This document shows, one piece after another, positions 48,020 to 58,850 of a stretch of DNA of 64,000 bases. The stretch lies in NCBI RefSeq assembly GCF_004664715.2, contig NC_051069.1, forward strand, positions 78,204,647 to 78,268,646. Direction: 5' to 3'. The translations under genes and the position numbers were made by a program. Each line of letters opens with the position of its first letter. Position 1 is the stretch's first letter. The stretch is from Peromyscus leucopus (lineage: Eukaryota > Chordata > Mammalia > Rodentia > Cricetidae). The notes under the pieces are model-generated. The model did not search any database. It saw only the letters and a program-made list of their open reading frames with translations, and was not told where the DNA came from.

Positions 48020-48399
48020 GAACAAGAGTGTGATATGTCAGATACCAACTATGGGAGTTCTAAAGGGTAACACATACACAGTACCCTAGAAATAGAAAGG
48101 TAAGGGATTAAGAGAGACATGAGAGAGCCTGGCTGGACTTGCAGACTTTAATATAATGGAATGGGGCCCATTATAGGGTGAGGTCATCAGGTGTCATCAG
48201 GGTAAGGTGAACCCTGATTTCTGGGTGAAAAATGAACTGTAGGGGTAATGGAAAAGCAGAGACATAGAGAGGTTGTTGCAGCAATTCTGGTGGAAGATTT
48301 TAGGTTTTCATTGTGAAATAGCAAGTTTGTTGCTTGTTTCTCCTTCTGACTATAAGCAAATATGGACTCATTTATATTATATAGTAACATATATCTGCT
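48020..48399. other. No recognised feature
   Basis: No gene or repeat family was recognised. Confidence 0.4.
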
Positions 48400-48405
48400 G
48401 TGGGA

Positions 48406-48793
48406 TGTAGCTAGAGTTTTCCTGCCTTGCCCACAGTCAGGACAAATCTTTGTCACCCACCAGTCCCACAGCCACTCAGACCCAACCAAGTAAACACAGA
48501 GACTTATATTGCTTACAAACTGTATGGCTGTGGCAGGCTTCTTGCTAACTGTTCTTATAGCTTAAATTTATCCATTTCCATACATCTATACCTTGCCACA
48601 TGGCTGGTGGCTTACTGGCGTCTTCACATGCTTCTTGTCATGGCGGCGGCTGGCAGTGTCTCCCTCCACCTTCTTGTTCTTTCTTTTCTCCTCTCTGTTA
48701 GTCCCGCCTATACTTCCTGCCTAGCCACTGGCCAATCAGTGTTTTATTTATTGACCAATCAGAGCAATTTGACATACAGACCATCCCACAACA
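48406..48793 (-). mobile_element. 3' LTR (type X) of a minus-strand provirus
   Basis: The reverse complement of the solo LTRs at 16820 and 49595: it runs TGTAGCTAGAG to CCCACAACA on this strand, 388 bp. A polypurine tract abuts its 5' side on the minus strand (48794-48809), so it sits in the 3' LTR position. The flank at 48400-48405 is GTGGGA, close to GTGGTA at 50582-50587 beyond the other LTR. Confidence 0.8.
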
Positions 48794-48809
48794 CTTCCTT
48801 TTCTTTTTT
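48794..48809 (-). other. Retroviral polypurine tract
   Basis: On the minus strand AAAAAAGAAAAGGAAG lies directly before the LTR start TGTTGTGGGATGG, where plus-strand DNA synthesis is primed. Confidence 0.6.
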
Positions 48810-49588
48810 AAAAAAGGAAGGCTTTAACTTTTACACATCTCCAAAGGCAGCTTGGTATATTTGGGAATTTGGGCGTAGCTTCTCTTACTACTTCCTGCTG
48901 GAGAGGGGTGCTGTATCTTATGGGGACACAAAGAAAATTTTAGGATTATGGAGTAGTCCATGAGGGTGTATCATCTGAGCCAGTTGCCTTGAAACATTTC
49001 TGTATGTTGGATCATCTGGGCCATGGTGTCATCAGAGACCTTTCAGGTGGTCTTGGCTGGTCAAACCTGGTGTATCTTAATCTGGAATAAATCCATAGCC
49101 TCTGGCTTTCTGTGGAGACAAAAGCAGAGCCTCCTTTCCAAAGCAACATATCCTTACATCCAAATTTTGAAGTCAAGGAACCTTTAAAATATACATTTTG
49201 GCATAACTCAACAGCTTTTGCAATCAAATATTTTTCTTCAGTTACGAATATCAAAGAGAACATAATCCAGATTCTCTTTGTGGTAGCCATCTTTACGTGG
49301 CTTATTTTTTATATTACCTTGAGCCTATTGCTTTAAATTGTAGCTTTCTAAGCCTGAAACGGCCTTGTGGCTGCTGGCTCCACCCACTTCAGCTTCCCAA
49401 CATGGCAGAGGTACATTTTCTGCCAGCTCTGGGAGCCATCAACTCTCAGAAATAGTGGGTCTATGCTTCTACCAAAGCAGCGTGTAGCCCAGAAACCTCT
49501 TTTTTTGTTTTGTACTAGCAAAGGCTAAATTCACGACACAGCTTAATGTGCCACTTGCAGAGGCCTCATTCCCGCCATACTGCAGGTC
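48810..49588 (-). mobile_element. Internal remnant of the class II provirus
   Basis: Non-coding or decayed retroviral sequence between the polypurine tract and the nested LTR. It includes the integrase C-terminal remnant at 49042-49152. Parts are similar to the element at 54.4-57.7 kb, for example 'tgcttttgt.tccacag'. The gag and most of the pol length are absent. Confidence 0.6.
49042..49152 (-). pseudogene. Retroviral integrase C-terminal remnant
   Basis: Within a 92-codon minus-strand frame (49012-49290), residues 47-83 read DMLLWKGGSAFVSTES, then an RLWIYSRLR-like stretch ending in QPRPPE. This resembles the C-terminal DNA-binding domain of betaretrovirus-like integrases (W-G-RG, then a 'W-P-RL' motif). 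The usual P of the W-x-P-x-R-L signature is not seen. The zinc-binding and catalytic D,D-35-E domains are missing, so no function is expected. Confidence 0.55.
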
Positions 49589-49990
49589 CAGCGCTGCTGT
49601 GGGATGGTCTGTATGTCAAATTGCTCTGATTGGTCAATAAATAAAACACTGATTGGCCAGTGGCCAGGCAGAAAGTAGGTGGGACAAGGAGAGAGGAGAA
49701 TTCTGGGAAGCGGAAGGCTGAGGGAAGGAGACACTGCCAGCCGCTGCCATGACCAGCAGCATGTGAAGATGCCAGTAAGCCACAAGCCATGTGGCAAGGT
49801 ATAGATTTATGGAAATGGATTAATTTAAGCTATAAGAACAGTTAGCAAGAAGCCTGCCATGGCCATACAGTTTATATGCAATATAAGTCTCTGTGTTTAC
49901 TTGGTTGGGTCTGAGCAGCTGTGGGATTGGCGAGTGACAAAGATTTGTCCTGACTGTGGGCAAGGCAGGAAAACTCTAGCTACACAGCGC
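49589..49990 (+). mobile_element. Solo LTR (type X) nested in the provirus, exact 6-bp duplication
   Basis: The LTR is 49595-49984, TGCTGTGGGATGG to CTAGCTACA. CAGCGC stands at 49589-49594 and again at 49985-49990. It is the same family as 16820-17203 and 48406-48793, but in opposite orientation to the surrounding provirus, so it inserted later and lost its body by LTR recombination. Confidence 0.9.
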
Positions 49991-50116
49991 ACACGCCAGG
50001 AACGCGCCATCGTAGCTTAAACATGCAGGCTGCCACTAGCTTGAAAGAGACAACTAGAAACTGTTTTTAGCTCTATTTTAGAATCTCTTTTCTCAGGTTT
50101 TAGGTGGAAACTCTTG
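49991..50116 (-). mobile_element. Leader region of the minus-strand provirus
   Basis: The sequence after the primer binding site on the minus strand, 'ggcaagagtttccacc' then 'acctgagaaaagaga'. It resembles the corresponding stretch after 54405. Confidence 0.5.
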
Positions 50117-50134
50117 CCAACACATTGGGCGCCA
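50117..50134 (-). other. Primer binding site for tRNA-Lys(1,2)
   Basis: On the minus strand TGGCGCCCAATGTGTTGG, two bases after an LTR end (CTACA). The first ten bases match the standard Lys(1,2) site exactly. It marks the element as class II (betaretrovirus-like). Confidence 0.75.
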
Positions 50135-50136
50135 GA

Positions 50137-50581
50137 TGTAGATGTAACCAACCATCTTATTAAATAAAAAACACAGAACCGATGTAAAAGAGAAAGCTGA
50201 GAGGTCGGAGCTCAGAGCTAAAATCTTACCCTTCCTCCTGCAGTGCTCCTAGCTTCCCGAAAGAGACCTACTTCCTGTGTGTATGTCTTTAAATAGTTTT
50301 TCTGTTTTGCCTTCTCATTGGTTATAAACCCAAATACATGACTGCCTCGTCACTGCCTGTAAGTACAGCCCTCCAAGTCTTAAAGGCGTATGTTTCCAAT
50401 GCTGGCTGTATCCCTGAACACACAGAGACCTACCTAGCTCTTCTACCAAGTGCTGGGATTAAAGGCGTGTGCCACCACCGCCACACTCTTGCTATGGCTC
50501 TAATAGCTCTGACCCCCGGGCAACTTTATTTATTAACATACAATAAAAATCACATTTCAGTACAATTAGAATACCACCACA
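50137..50581 (-). mobile_element. 5' LTR (type Y) containing SINE-like sequence
   Basis: 445 bp, TGTAGATG to CACCACA on this strand, directly before the primer binding site on the minus strand. It is unrelated to the type X LTR at the other end of the provirus. Within it, 50440-50485 reads 'agtgctgggattaaaggcg' and 'tgtgccaccaccgcc', a B1-like piece held inside U3. Confidence 0.75.
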
Positions 50582-50596
50582 GTGGTACGTTCTGTA

Positions 50597-50952
50597 TGCT
50601 GTGAATCTATGTTGCTCTGATTGGTTGATAAATAGAATGCTGATTAGCCAGTAGCCAGGCAGAAAGTATAGGTGGACTAAGCAGACAAGGAGAATTCTGG
50701 GAAGAAGAAGGGTGAGTCAGGAAATGCCAGCCCACTGTCTAGGGAGCAGCATGTAATGGCACACAGGTAAAATCACGGAACATGTGGCAATATATAGATT
50801 AACAGAAATGGGCTGAGTTTGAGTGTAGGAGCTAGTCAGCAGTAGGCCTGAGCTAATGGCTGAGCAGTTTTAATTAATATAAGTCTCTGTATGTTAACTT
50901 GGGTCTGAGCAGCTTTGGGACCAGGCAGGACACAGGAAAACTTACAGCTACA
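50597..50952 (+). mobile_element. Diverged LTR related to type X
   Basis: Starts TGCTGTGAATC and ends 'cttacagctaca'. It shares 'gctctgattggttgataaa', 'gagaattctgggaag' and 'taatataagtctctgt' with type X but is clearly older. It lies 15 bases beyond the type Y LTR. Confidence 0.7.
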
Positions 50953-51300
50953 TATATCAAATCTTTATTTATACTCTCCTTGGTGTCATGCTTAGGAAAG
51001 TCCCTTTTATTTGATTATATTTTTTTCTAGCACTATAAGTTTTCTATAGTCAACACTGAATTCTTTAGCCTGCCTAGAATTCATTTTGGTGTTACTGTAA
51101 GGCAATATTCCAGTTTTCACAAATGGTTAGTCAACTGTGTTAACAATTTACTAGATAATCCAACCTTTCCCGAGGCATAAAAGCCGACTTTATATACCTA
51201 AATTTAAATGTAATTATACCTATATTTTGGCTCTATTTTGTTCAAATAAATTGTCCAGGATAAGAAAATTACTCTGAGTCCCAAAATACTGACTTTCAAA
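50953..51300 (-). mobile_element. Ancient L1 (L1M-type), antisense
   Basis: 'agaattcattttggtgtt', 'ggcaatattccagtttt', 'aatggttagtcaactgtg' and 'ataatccaacctttcc' match the antisense of an old L1 ORF2 C-terminal region. Confidence 0.65.
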
Positions 51301-51538
51301 CTACTTGTTAAAGTAAATGTACTCAAATAGAAATAGTATGGGATTTAGAGGCAAAGAACATCAGAGAGCACGTGACATTCAACTACTCGTCTCAGTGTCT
51401 TCAGTAACAAAACAGAAAAAGTGGCATTTCACTATTGCTGACGTATCCTTCAAGCTCTCTACTCCAGGCTGTCTGAACTTCTTTGTACTTGGCTTTCTTA
51501 TACAGCTGTTCATGTATTGGCATGTTTCCTTTGTGTTT
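51301..51538. other. No recognised feature
   Basis: No gene or repeat family was recognised. Confidence 0.35.
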
Positions 51539-51885
51539 TAGTCAGTTTCCTTTAGCTAAAGCAAACTACTTGAGATAATCATGTTTGAGAGAAGAAAGGT
51601 TTATTCTAGGTCATAGTTTCAAAAGTTTAAGTCTGTGATTGATTGGCCACCATTTGGGCCTGTTGCAAACACAGGGCAGGAGTACAGGGCAGGGTCCTTG
51701 CCAAAACTCATCACCTCATGACCAGGATGTGAAAGAGAGATGAAGAGTTCAGCAACCAATATCTGCTCCAAGGGCAATAGCCAGCTAACCTAACTTCCTC
51801 ACACTGGGCCTTGCTTCTTAATGGTAATTACCACCTCCCAGTAGTGACCAAGACTTTGAGGGATACTTACCAAAACAAGAGCACT
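51539..51885 (-). mobile_element. Rodent LTR-like repeat, antisense
   Basis: 'agtcagtttcctttagc', 'gagaagaaaggtttattcta', 'catgaccaggatgtgaaag' and 'ttaccacctcccagtag' follow the antisense of a rodent MaLR-like repeat, as at 35288. Confidence 0.5.
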
Positions 51886-51914
51886 CAGCTTGGATAGTGT
51901 TTTCATTTTGACAT

Positions 51915-52185
51915 TTTGGCAAACTCTTGTTCATTCTTCAGGACAGATACCAATGTCATTTCCTCTTAGTTGGGTCTCCCAGACTCACAGACTCTTCTCT
52001 TCCAATGGCCTGTGTTCATGTTTCATTGTGCTATAGTTATTCATTTGTGACTCTTTCTCTTGTGGTTGACTTTAAGCTTCCTGAAGATAAATCTTTTATT
52101 CCATTGTTTTTCTCCAATCACTTGCACCAGATGAGTGAACAGGCAGGTGAATGGCTAACCAGATGGAGGACTGAGTGAATTGTTC
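51915..52185 (+). repeat. L2 (LINE-2) 3' end
   Basis: 'cattcttcaggacagatacc', 'aatgtcatttcctctt', 'gactttaagcttcctgaag' and 'atgagtgaacaggcaggtg' fit the classic L2 3' region in order. Confidence 0.65.
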
Positions 52186-52640
52186 AGCAAGTTCAGCATT
52201 CCATCCTGCCCTGGGCAAGTATACCCCAAGATATGTTGCCCCTGTGGTCTAGTTACCTATATTCTTTTTGGGTCCCTGATATTGTGATCCCAATGTCAGA
52301 GCCTATCCATGTGGGATCCCTGACTCCTGTACCGGGTTCCTGGAAGGCTAGTTCAAGTTCTCCCAGTAACTGTCTACTTCTTTTTCAGTATTCTGCTCTC
52401 TGACTTCTCTGCAGACATGAGGTTTTTGTGCCCTCTGGACTTATACTTTCAGACATCAGGTGGGTCAGTCCATGGCCTTTCAGCTTTAAAGATCATGTTT
52501 TCTGGTGCTTCTTGCTGTTGGCTCCTAACTCGGCCTTTAGGCCCCACAACTGGGCTCTCAGTCTCCCTTCTGTCCATTCCAACCCTTCAAATTAGAGAAA
52601 GGCATCAACATTGGTTGATTAATTAAGAGTCAGGTGCTTT
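52186..52640. other. No recognised feature
   Basis: No gene or repeat family was recognised. Confidence 0.4.
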
Positions 52641-52644
52641 CTGT

Positions 52645-52790
52645 GTGACTGTATTTAATCCTCTCAACATCTTATGAGGACTGAGTTATTTCCATTTATA
52701 GAAACCCAGAGAGGATAAGACTTGTTCATATTTAGACAGAAAATGGCAGATGGCGGTAATCAACCTTGAACCTGTCTGATTCTAAGCACT
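52645..52790 (-). repeat. MIR SINE
   Basis: 'taatcctctcaacatcttat', 'gaggactgagttatttcc' and 'cagagaggataagacttg' match MIR in antisense. Confidence 0.65.
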
Positions 52791-53400
52791 ACAAACCTTC
52801 TTCATCTTCCTATGAATGCTGGATTCAGTTTCCTGGTAACTATTGACAAACGCCATCCATCCATTCAGCTTTCCCTGACAGCCTCACACCCCACTGAGAC
52901 TACAAAGGGCAGAACTAGCCTGGAGTCTGGCTGTCTGACCTGTGTATTTCTCATTTTCTTCTTTCTGAAGTTTTGCTACACAGGGTGTTCCAAGTCCTCC
53001 CAGAGACAGTCAGTTTCTAGGCATAGTAAATAATTTATCTATGAGTATAGTTTTCAAAAGTGAAAGTCATCCAGAGCCCAAATGCCCACCACCCCATTTA
53101 TCAGTTTCTCATACTCTTAGTTATTCAACATGTATCTATAGCTAAGTACCACACTATAGAACATTTGAACTTGCCAATCCTAAGCCTTCCTACTCTTCCT
53201 TGCCATTCCTTCCCTTGGAGTTATGATAAAGCCTCTTGACCAAGGTTGTCTTTCTCGTCCTTCACCTGGGGCCAACTCCCCATGACCAGGTTCTTCACAG
53301 GACCTCCCTCCCCTCAAGCATAGCAAATCCCTTCTCTTGAACACTGTTTTCTAAGTGGCAATCACCTCCTTGACTGTTGGCCATACGGCTCAAACTGTCT
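52791..53400. other. No recognised feature
   Basis: No gene or repeat family was recognised. Confidence 0.4.
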
Positions 53401-53404
53401 AGTA

Positions 53405-53575
53405 CATTTTAAGACAGGATCTGAATCCAAATTTCAAGTTACCAGTTATATAACCTTAGACACATCTTTGAGCTTCTGTCTACTAAACAATAAAGGTGGT
53501 GTTATTCTATGTAGACTGATTATAAGGATTAAGAAATAGAATTCCTGGATATATGCTTAGTGTTCAAAGACTAAC
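53405..53575 (+). repeat. MIR SINE
   Basis: 'gacaggatctgaatccaaat', 'ataaccttagacacatctt' and 'attataaggattaagaaat' match MIR in sense from head to tail. Confidence 0.65.
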
Positions 53576-54387
53576 TGCTGGTGTAATTGGCACTGCTGAG
53601 AATCCGTATTCATTAAGTTCCCACTGTGGTGGCACAAGTCACAGTGGACAGAAAATGATCTTGATTTGAACAATGACAATCAATTTTCAGTGACCCTGGG
53701 ATTCTGAGATATAAATTTATTCAGGGAAGGCAAGAAGTAGATATTTGCCAATCTTAGGACCTGGAAACATAGTTGTACTAAATAGTTTGCGGTAACAAAC
53801 CAATGCAGATGCAATGTTTAACCTTCACCAATCAGATTGAATAGATTGGAGAGACACTTAGAGGTTGGTGAAGCACAATGCCCAGCGTGTCTGTGAGGGT
53901 GTTTCAAGAAACAAATTATAAGGGCACAGACTTAACACTTTAATACACTGATTTGTTAAAAAACTAAAAATAAAAACAATCTGAATAGTGTTGCCTAACC
54001 ACATATTGCTGGGCCTCCAAGTTTACTTCTAAAGATTTTAAAAATTAGTAGCTCTAGGGTGACATTAGCCAACCAGCACTGTACCCTCCTCTCTTTCTCC
54101 CTAAAGAAAACTGCTTCCCTTCCTATCAGGCTCATTCCCTGTGTTGTGTTCCTTGAATGGAGAATTTGTTTCCACACTGTAGACATCGGACTTGGCTCTA
54201 TGATTTGGCTTTGCCATGAGATGTGAATACATGGACTGTGTGCCAAGAACCAGCATGTACTTCTGCCATCTTTTCTCCTCTGCTGTAATGAAGCCAGCAT
54301 GTCCTAGACACGGGCTGTTTATTCAGCTTGGGTCCAGTATGAAGAGATGGAATTGAACTGTATTTGATCACAAAGAACATGCCAGCT
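53576..54387. other. No recognised feature
   Basis: No gene or repeat family was recognised. In particular no 5' LTR was found ahead of the possible primer binding site at 54388. Confidence 0.4.
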
Positions 54388-55118
54388 TGGCATCCAATGT
54401 GGGGGCACATATTTCCACATAGAGCCTGAGAAAGTGGTCTCTTGGGTAGGCTTGGCATCCTGAGGCATGGCTCTTTTAGGAGGCCCTGCTGCTAAGAACT
54501 TTAATGGGGGTTATGAGCAGCAAGCTACTGGTAGGGTGAGACTAGGTAGAATGCCTACTGGAGCTGGGGCAGATAGACAGGCTTCAGGCCTGAAGCAGGC
54601 TCTGCTCTCACTGACCATAGGAGGGAGGAGCCAGCCTCAGACCATGCGCTCAATGGAGCCATGTGGCAGAGGGCCTAGCCACCACTTAGCAGTTTAAGAT
54701 TTGTCTCGCACAGTCAGAGAAGACTGAAGACATGCCAAAAGTCAGGTCCAGGCAGAGAAAACCTCTAAACAGGTATAGCATGATTTAAAATGTGCTTAGA
54801 TGCTGAAGAAAGAAAAGAAAATGGGTATAGACTATCATAGAAAAATGAGTAGTTTAAAAATAATAAAGTGAAGTCTTCAAAGAAATAGTAAAGTAATATT
54901 AAAAGGAAAAAGTTACCTAAGGATAGAAAATACTATAACACAGGGAGTTTGACCGTTACATAGTGTTTTTTTTTTTTTTGAATTTTTTGAATGCTAATGA
55001 ACAGAAAAATGGCAACTGCATTTGGATACATTGGTTTATGGAAGGGGCTGCTGAATTAAACTAGCCTATATACTTTAAGAATGTCTTAACTTTAGCATGG
55101 AAGTCAAAAAATGTATTG

Positions 55119-55226
55119 CATTTGGGGAGAGGTTATGCTTTTGTTTCCACAGGAAACATAAAGTTATGGTTCTTTTCAAAATTAATAAAGAATAGACTTG
55201 ATTGGGTAAGACCTCCTGAAAATCTT
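55119..55226 (+). pseudogene. Retroviral integrase C-terminal remnant
   Basis: Translates as HLGRGYAFVSTGN, then KLWFFSKL, then a WVRPPENL-like end, open over 36 codons. It has the GRG and VST block and the final RPPE seen in the minus-strand remnant at 49042-49152 and in betaretrovirus-like integrase C termini. No catalytic domain precedes it. Confidence 0.6.
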
Positions 55227-56057
55227 GGCTACAGACATTAAGAAAGAAGCCAAGAAAGACTACAGGACAGGTGACATATATACTAATTCCTCTACTATGG
55301 GAACATCTCTGAGACTGGATGAGACATGATAAATCTTGTTGGCTACAGAATTCTCATGATGTATTATCACATAAGACACTTTCATATGGCATGGACAGAA
55401 GTTTGATTATATAGTCCAATGGACTTAAAAAGTTGACAGATGACTTTTACCTGTTCAAACATAAAACAAAAAAAAATCATCTTTAGCTGACTTGCACATA
55501 TTACACATTACATACTTGTGTTAATACAAATATATATTTTACCTTTAAAAGTTTATGTGTTTTCAGACAAAAAGAACCAGACACCAATAAAGACAAGGAG
55601 CCCAGGTGATCCAGCCTCTCAGAATGCCTCTTGTTACAGTTTCCTTAAAACTTTGCATCCAAAACAACATCAAAGCTGCTAGCTGAGATGGTCCAGCCTA
55701 ACAGACTACTCCAGCCAGACTTAAGATAAGCCCTACATTTTCCAGCAACACTGAAACTAGACAACAACTAGCTCTCCCAGGACTTGACCATTGACCCAAT
55801 TTTCTCAGGGTTCCTTAAAGATGTCATCACCCCCAGACAACAGGAAGTAGTCTAGAAAACATGACACCCACATTCCCAAGATGTAAAGTTGGTGGATTTT
55901 GGGCTTTTAGTGAATTATGGATGTTTGTATTTAGGGGGATTGGTTACAAATTGTTGTTGATCATGGTCATGGAGAAAGCTGAACAAAGGAGATTATATTC
56001 AGGGATCTCATTCATCAAAGAAAAAAGGGGATATAGGAATGATAGGATAAAAGGGTA

Positions 56058-56340
56058 GATTTATTGAATCTACTTTAAACTAAAAAGCAAGTATTAATTT
56101 CAAATACTTTACATTGGTATGGACTTCTGTATACTGATACAAATTTAAGGTTATTTTTGATAGATTATTGAATCTACTTTCAATCGAAAACAGCAACTAC
56201 CAGTCTCAAATAGTTTACATTAGCATGAATTTTTGTATATTGATACAAATTTAAGGTTATTTTTGTTATACTGTATTATGTTTCTACTCTTGTTTAAGAC
56301 ATTTTTGCATATTGATGCAAGTTTAAGGTTATTTTATTAT
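56058..56340 (+). repeat. Tandem repeat of about 105 bp (2.5 copies)
   Basis: Two copies start with 'attgaatctacttt' (near 56063 and 56168) and end with 'aaatttaaggttattttt'. A third, partial copy ends with 'aagtttaaggttatttta' at about 56336. Confidence 0.75.
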
Positions 56341-56699
56341 AATATGTGTGTGTGTATGTTTCTATTCTTGTTTAAGGTATTATATATATGAAGCTCATTT
56401 AAAAATGTAATGTAAAGTTTTAGCTCTTGAAAGCTATTTAGGATAATAAAGAAAGACAGGTTAATAGTCATGTATAACAATCAAACTTATAGTCATCTTA
56501 GGTATGTTTTCAAGGTCAAACTGAGATTATATTTTAAATAGATAAATGGTCTTCAAACACTTCAAAGACCTATGGAATGTTACATTTAAAATGTTTTAAT
56601 AACATAAGGTTTTTCATGACAATGAGACACCTCTGCTCCTGGCAACACCAATTTACTTCAAAAAAGATGATGGGTATCAAAGAACCTCCATACAGAGTT

Positions 56700-56753
56700 T
56701 GCTTTCACTGTGGCAAAGCTAACCATTTGGTCAAGAAACTGCCCTTGCCTTGA
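56700..56753 (+). pseudogene. Gag-like CCHC zinc-knuckle remnant
   Basis: Reads CFHCGKANHLVKKLPLP and then a stop. The spacing C-x2-C-x4-H-x4 is exact, but the fourth ligand is L instead of C, so it could not bind zinc normally. This is the nucleocapsid signature of retroviral gag. The upstream residues MMGIKEPPYRV are also open. Confidence 0.5.
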
Positions 56754-57337
56754 CTGCTGACAGTATGCTGTCCAAAGCTGGACAAGCAAGATACAAAAGA
56801 AGGTGAGTGCTGAACTTTGCCAAGACAAGGCAGAATAGTCCCTCAAAATTCCTGATTCACAGAAAAGTCTGTCAGATATTCTAGGCCTGTAGGCCAAAGA
56901 TGGATGCTCCAACATTGTACAGGCGTCTAAGGTCTTTGTCATTTCTTAGTTTTGGAAGTTGCTTGCTCTGCACTTCCTGTAGACTCAGGTAGTATTATAT
57001 CCTTCTTGGTCTCTGATGTGAACTGAAGACTAAATAGGTACCTCATTACCAAATTCAAAAAAAAAACAACCTCACAAAATGGGTGTAAAATACATAGGGT
57101 TGAGAGACATAAAAGTTTGTTATTTATCTAAAAAAATGTTTTGGGATCTGAAAAGATAACTTTGTATTGGTAATACAAGTTAAGATAAAAAATAAATTAG
57201 GTACAAAACACTGGACTCACCAAGTTATGATAGATAATGGAATATTTTCTCTGAATTGCCAAATGGATTAATGGAGTGGACATTGTGAATGTATTTCTTA
57301 CTTGATAATTGTTCTTATTGTATATGGATTGTTCAAA

Positions 57338-57670
57338 TGTGGAATATTTGAACACTGTATGAAGGTGCATTCTGTGACTGGTGTAATAAAAAGCTGAGCA
57401 TCCAATAGCTAAGCAGGAGGTATTGGCAGGACTTCTGGGCAGAGAGAGAAAGGAGGAGGAAATGAATCTATGCATGCGAGAGACACCAGGAGGCACAGAA
57501 GAAGCTGGATGGGCAGTACATGACAGAATGTAGATTAGTAGAAATGGGTTAATTTAAGTTATAAGAGCTAATTAAAAACAAGGCTAAGCTAAGGCTAAGC
57601 TTTCATAATTAATAGTAAGTCTTTGTGTCATTATTTGTGAGCTGACGGCCCAAAGGCAAATTCAGCTACA
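57338..57670 (+). mobile_element. LTR (type Z) ending the retroelement
   Basis: Starts about TGTGGAATATTTG and ends 'aaattcagctaca'. 'gaaatgggttaatttaag' and 'ttataagagctaatta' are shared with type X. 'aataaaaagctgagc' and 'gcaggacttctgggcag' are its own. The flanks show no clear duplication, as expected if the 5' end was lost. Confidence 0.7.
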
Positions 57671-58615
57671 CCAGGTTAGTCATAAATACATCTTTATTGT
57701 AATAAGCAACTAAGATATTGTGACTGTGTGTGTGAGCAAGATAGAATGACTTTTCCATATAAGACTTCTCAAGGGAAGTGATACTGATGCTGAGGAGATT
57801 CTTAATGGCAAATACTGGGTACACACATGACAGTATACAGTATGATCAATGCACCAAAAACACCAAAATGAAGAGTTTGGAAGCTGCTGGTAGGAAACAA
57901 TCACTGACTTACAGGATGAATAGAATTGACAATAATGTACTGTGTATCTCAAAATAGAGTGAAAGGATGATTTTGAATGTACTCACCATACAGAAACAAT
58001 AAGGATTTAAGTAGTAGATATGCTAATTACCCTGATTTGATTATTACACTATATATACAAGTCAAAATATGTTATATTCCACAAATATGCACAGTTATTA
58101 TAAATTAATAAAAGTACAAACACAGAAAGTCATCACGTAGGAGCCCAAAGAAAGAAAACTCAACATGACATGTCATAAAGCACTAGATGTTGCTTCTTCT
58201 AATGTCTTCATCAATAAATAAATCAATATTTGTCCATTCCTCAAATCCCAAACACCAGAGACATCCTTAATGGATTTTCATTTCCTTCCTACCCTCAAGT
58301 GTAGTTGGCTGTGTCTGCAAATATATGTTCAGATCCACTGCCTCACCCATGTCCCAGGTTACTGTAAATCTGCCTGTTGTTGCCCTGGATTCCGTCACTC
58401 CAGTCCTCATGCTGAAGGCAAGGTGATCTGCTAACAATATGTAAATGATGCCACATCCCTGCTAGCAACCTTCAAATTTTCCACTCACAATTAAAGTTAC
58501 ATTTGAACTCTAAGAATCTAACCCCCACATTCCTTAGTTTAATTCACTAAGTTCAAGCTACCCTGAGCTACCCCAGTCTTCCTGCTTATTTATGGACATT
58601 TGCACTGTAAATGCT
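57671..58615. other. No recognised feature
   Basis: No gene or repeat family was recognised. Confidence 0.4.
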
Positions 58616-58619
58616 CTTC

Positions 58620-58850
58620 TTTAGTTGTTCACACAACATTGCCTCTAGGAGGCTTTCCCTGGCCTCTCTAAATTGATTTCTCTCACATCATTTCATTTCT
58701 TTCATTTCATTGTACCTATTGATGATTGAAATTATGTAGCTTCATTGATTTATTGTTGTCTGAATACCCATTAGCACTAAAGTTATGAGAGGACAGATGA
58801 AAAACGCCATTCCTTATATCACTGGTATACTGAGTAAACTCTTACGAGGC
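58620..58850 (+). repeat. L2 (LINE-2) 3' end, diverged
   Basis: 'ggctttccctggcctctc', 'cacatcatttcatttc' and 'gttatgagaggacagatg' follow the L2 3' region loosely. Confidence 0.45.

Larger units (their letters stand above)
54388..57337 (+). mobile_element. Decayed LTR-retroelement internal region
   Basis: Begins with a possible tRNA-Lys(1,2)-type primer binding site (54388-54405, TGGCATCCAATGTGGGGG). It contains an integrase C-terminal remnant (55119-55226), a tandem repeat of about 105 bp (56058-56340) and a gag-like zinc-knuckle remnant (56700-56753). It ends at an LTR. Coding order is abnormal because the gag-like motif lies after the integrase piece. The integrase piece resembles that at 49042-49152, linking the two elements. 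A mys-type cricetid element is one possible identity. Confidence 0.5.

Noticed and set aside
48427..48963. 178-codon open frame, the longest in the window
   Set aside because: It crosses the type X LTR in antisense and the polypurine tract; the translation reflects repeat sequence.
56017..56040. Purine-rich word 'aaagaaaaaagggg' as a polypurine tract
   Set aside because: No LTR start follows it; a tandem repeat does.
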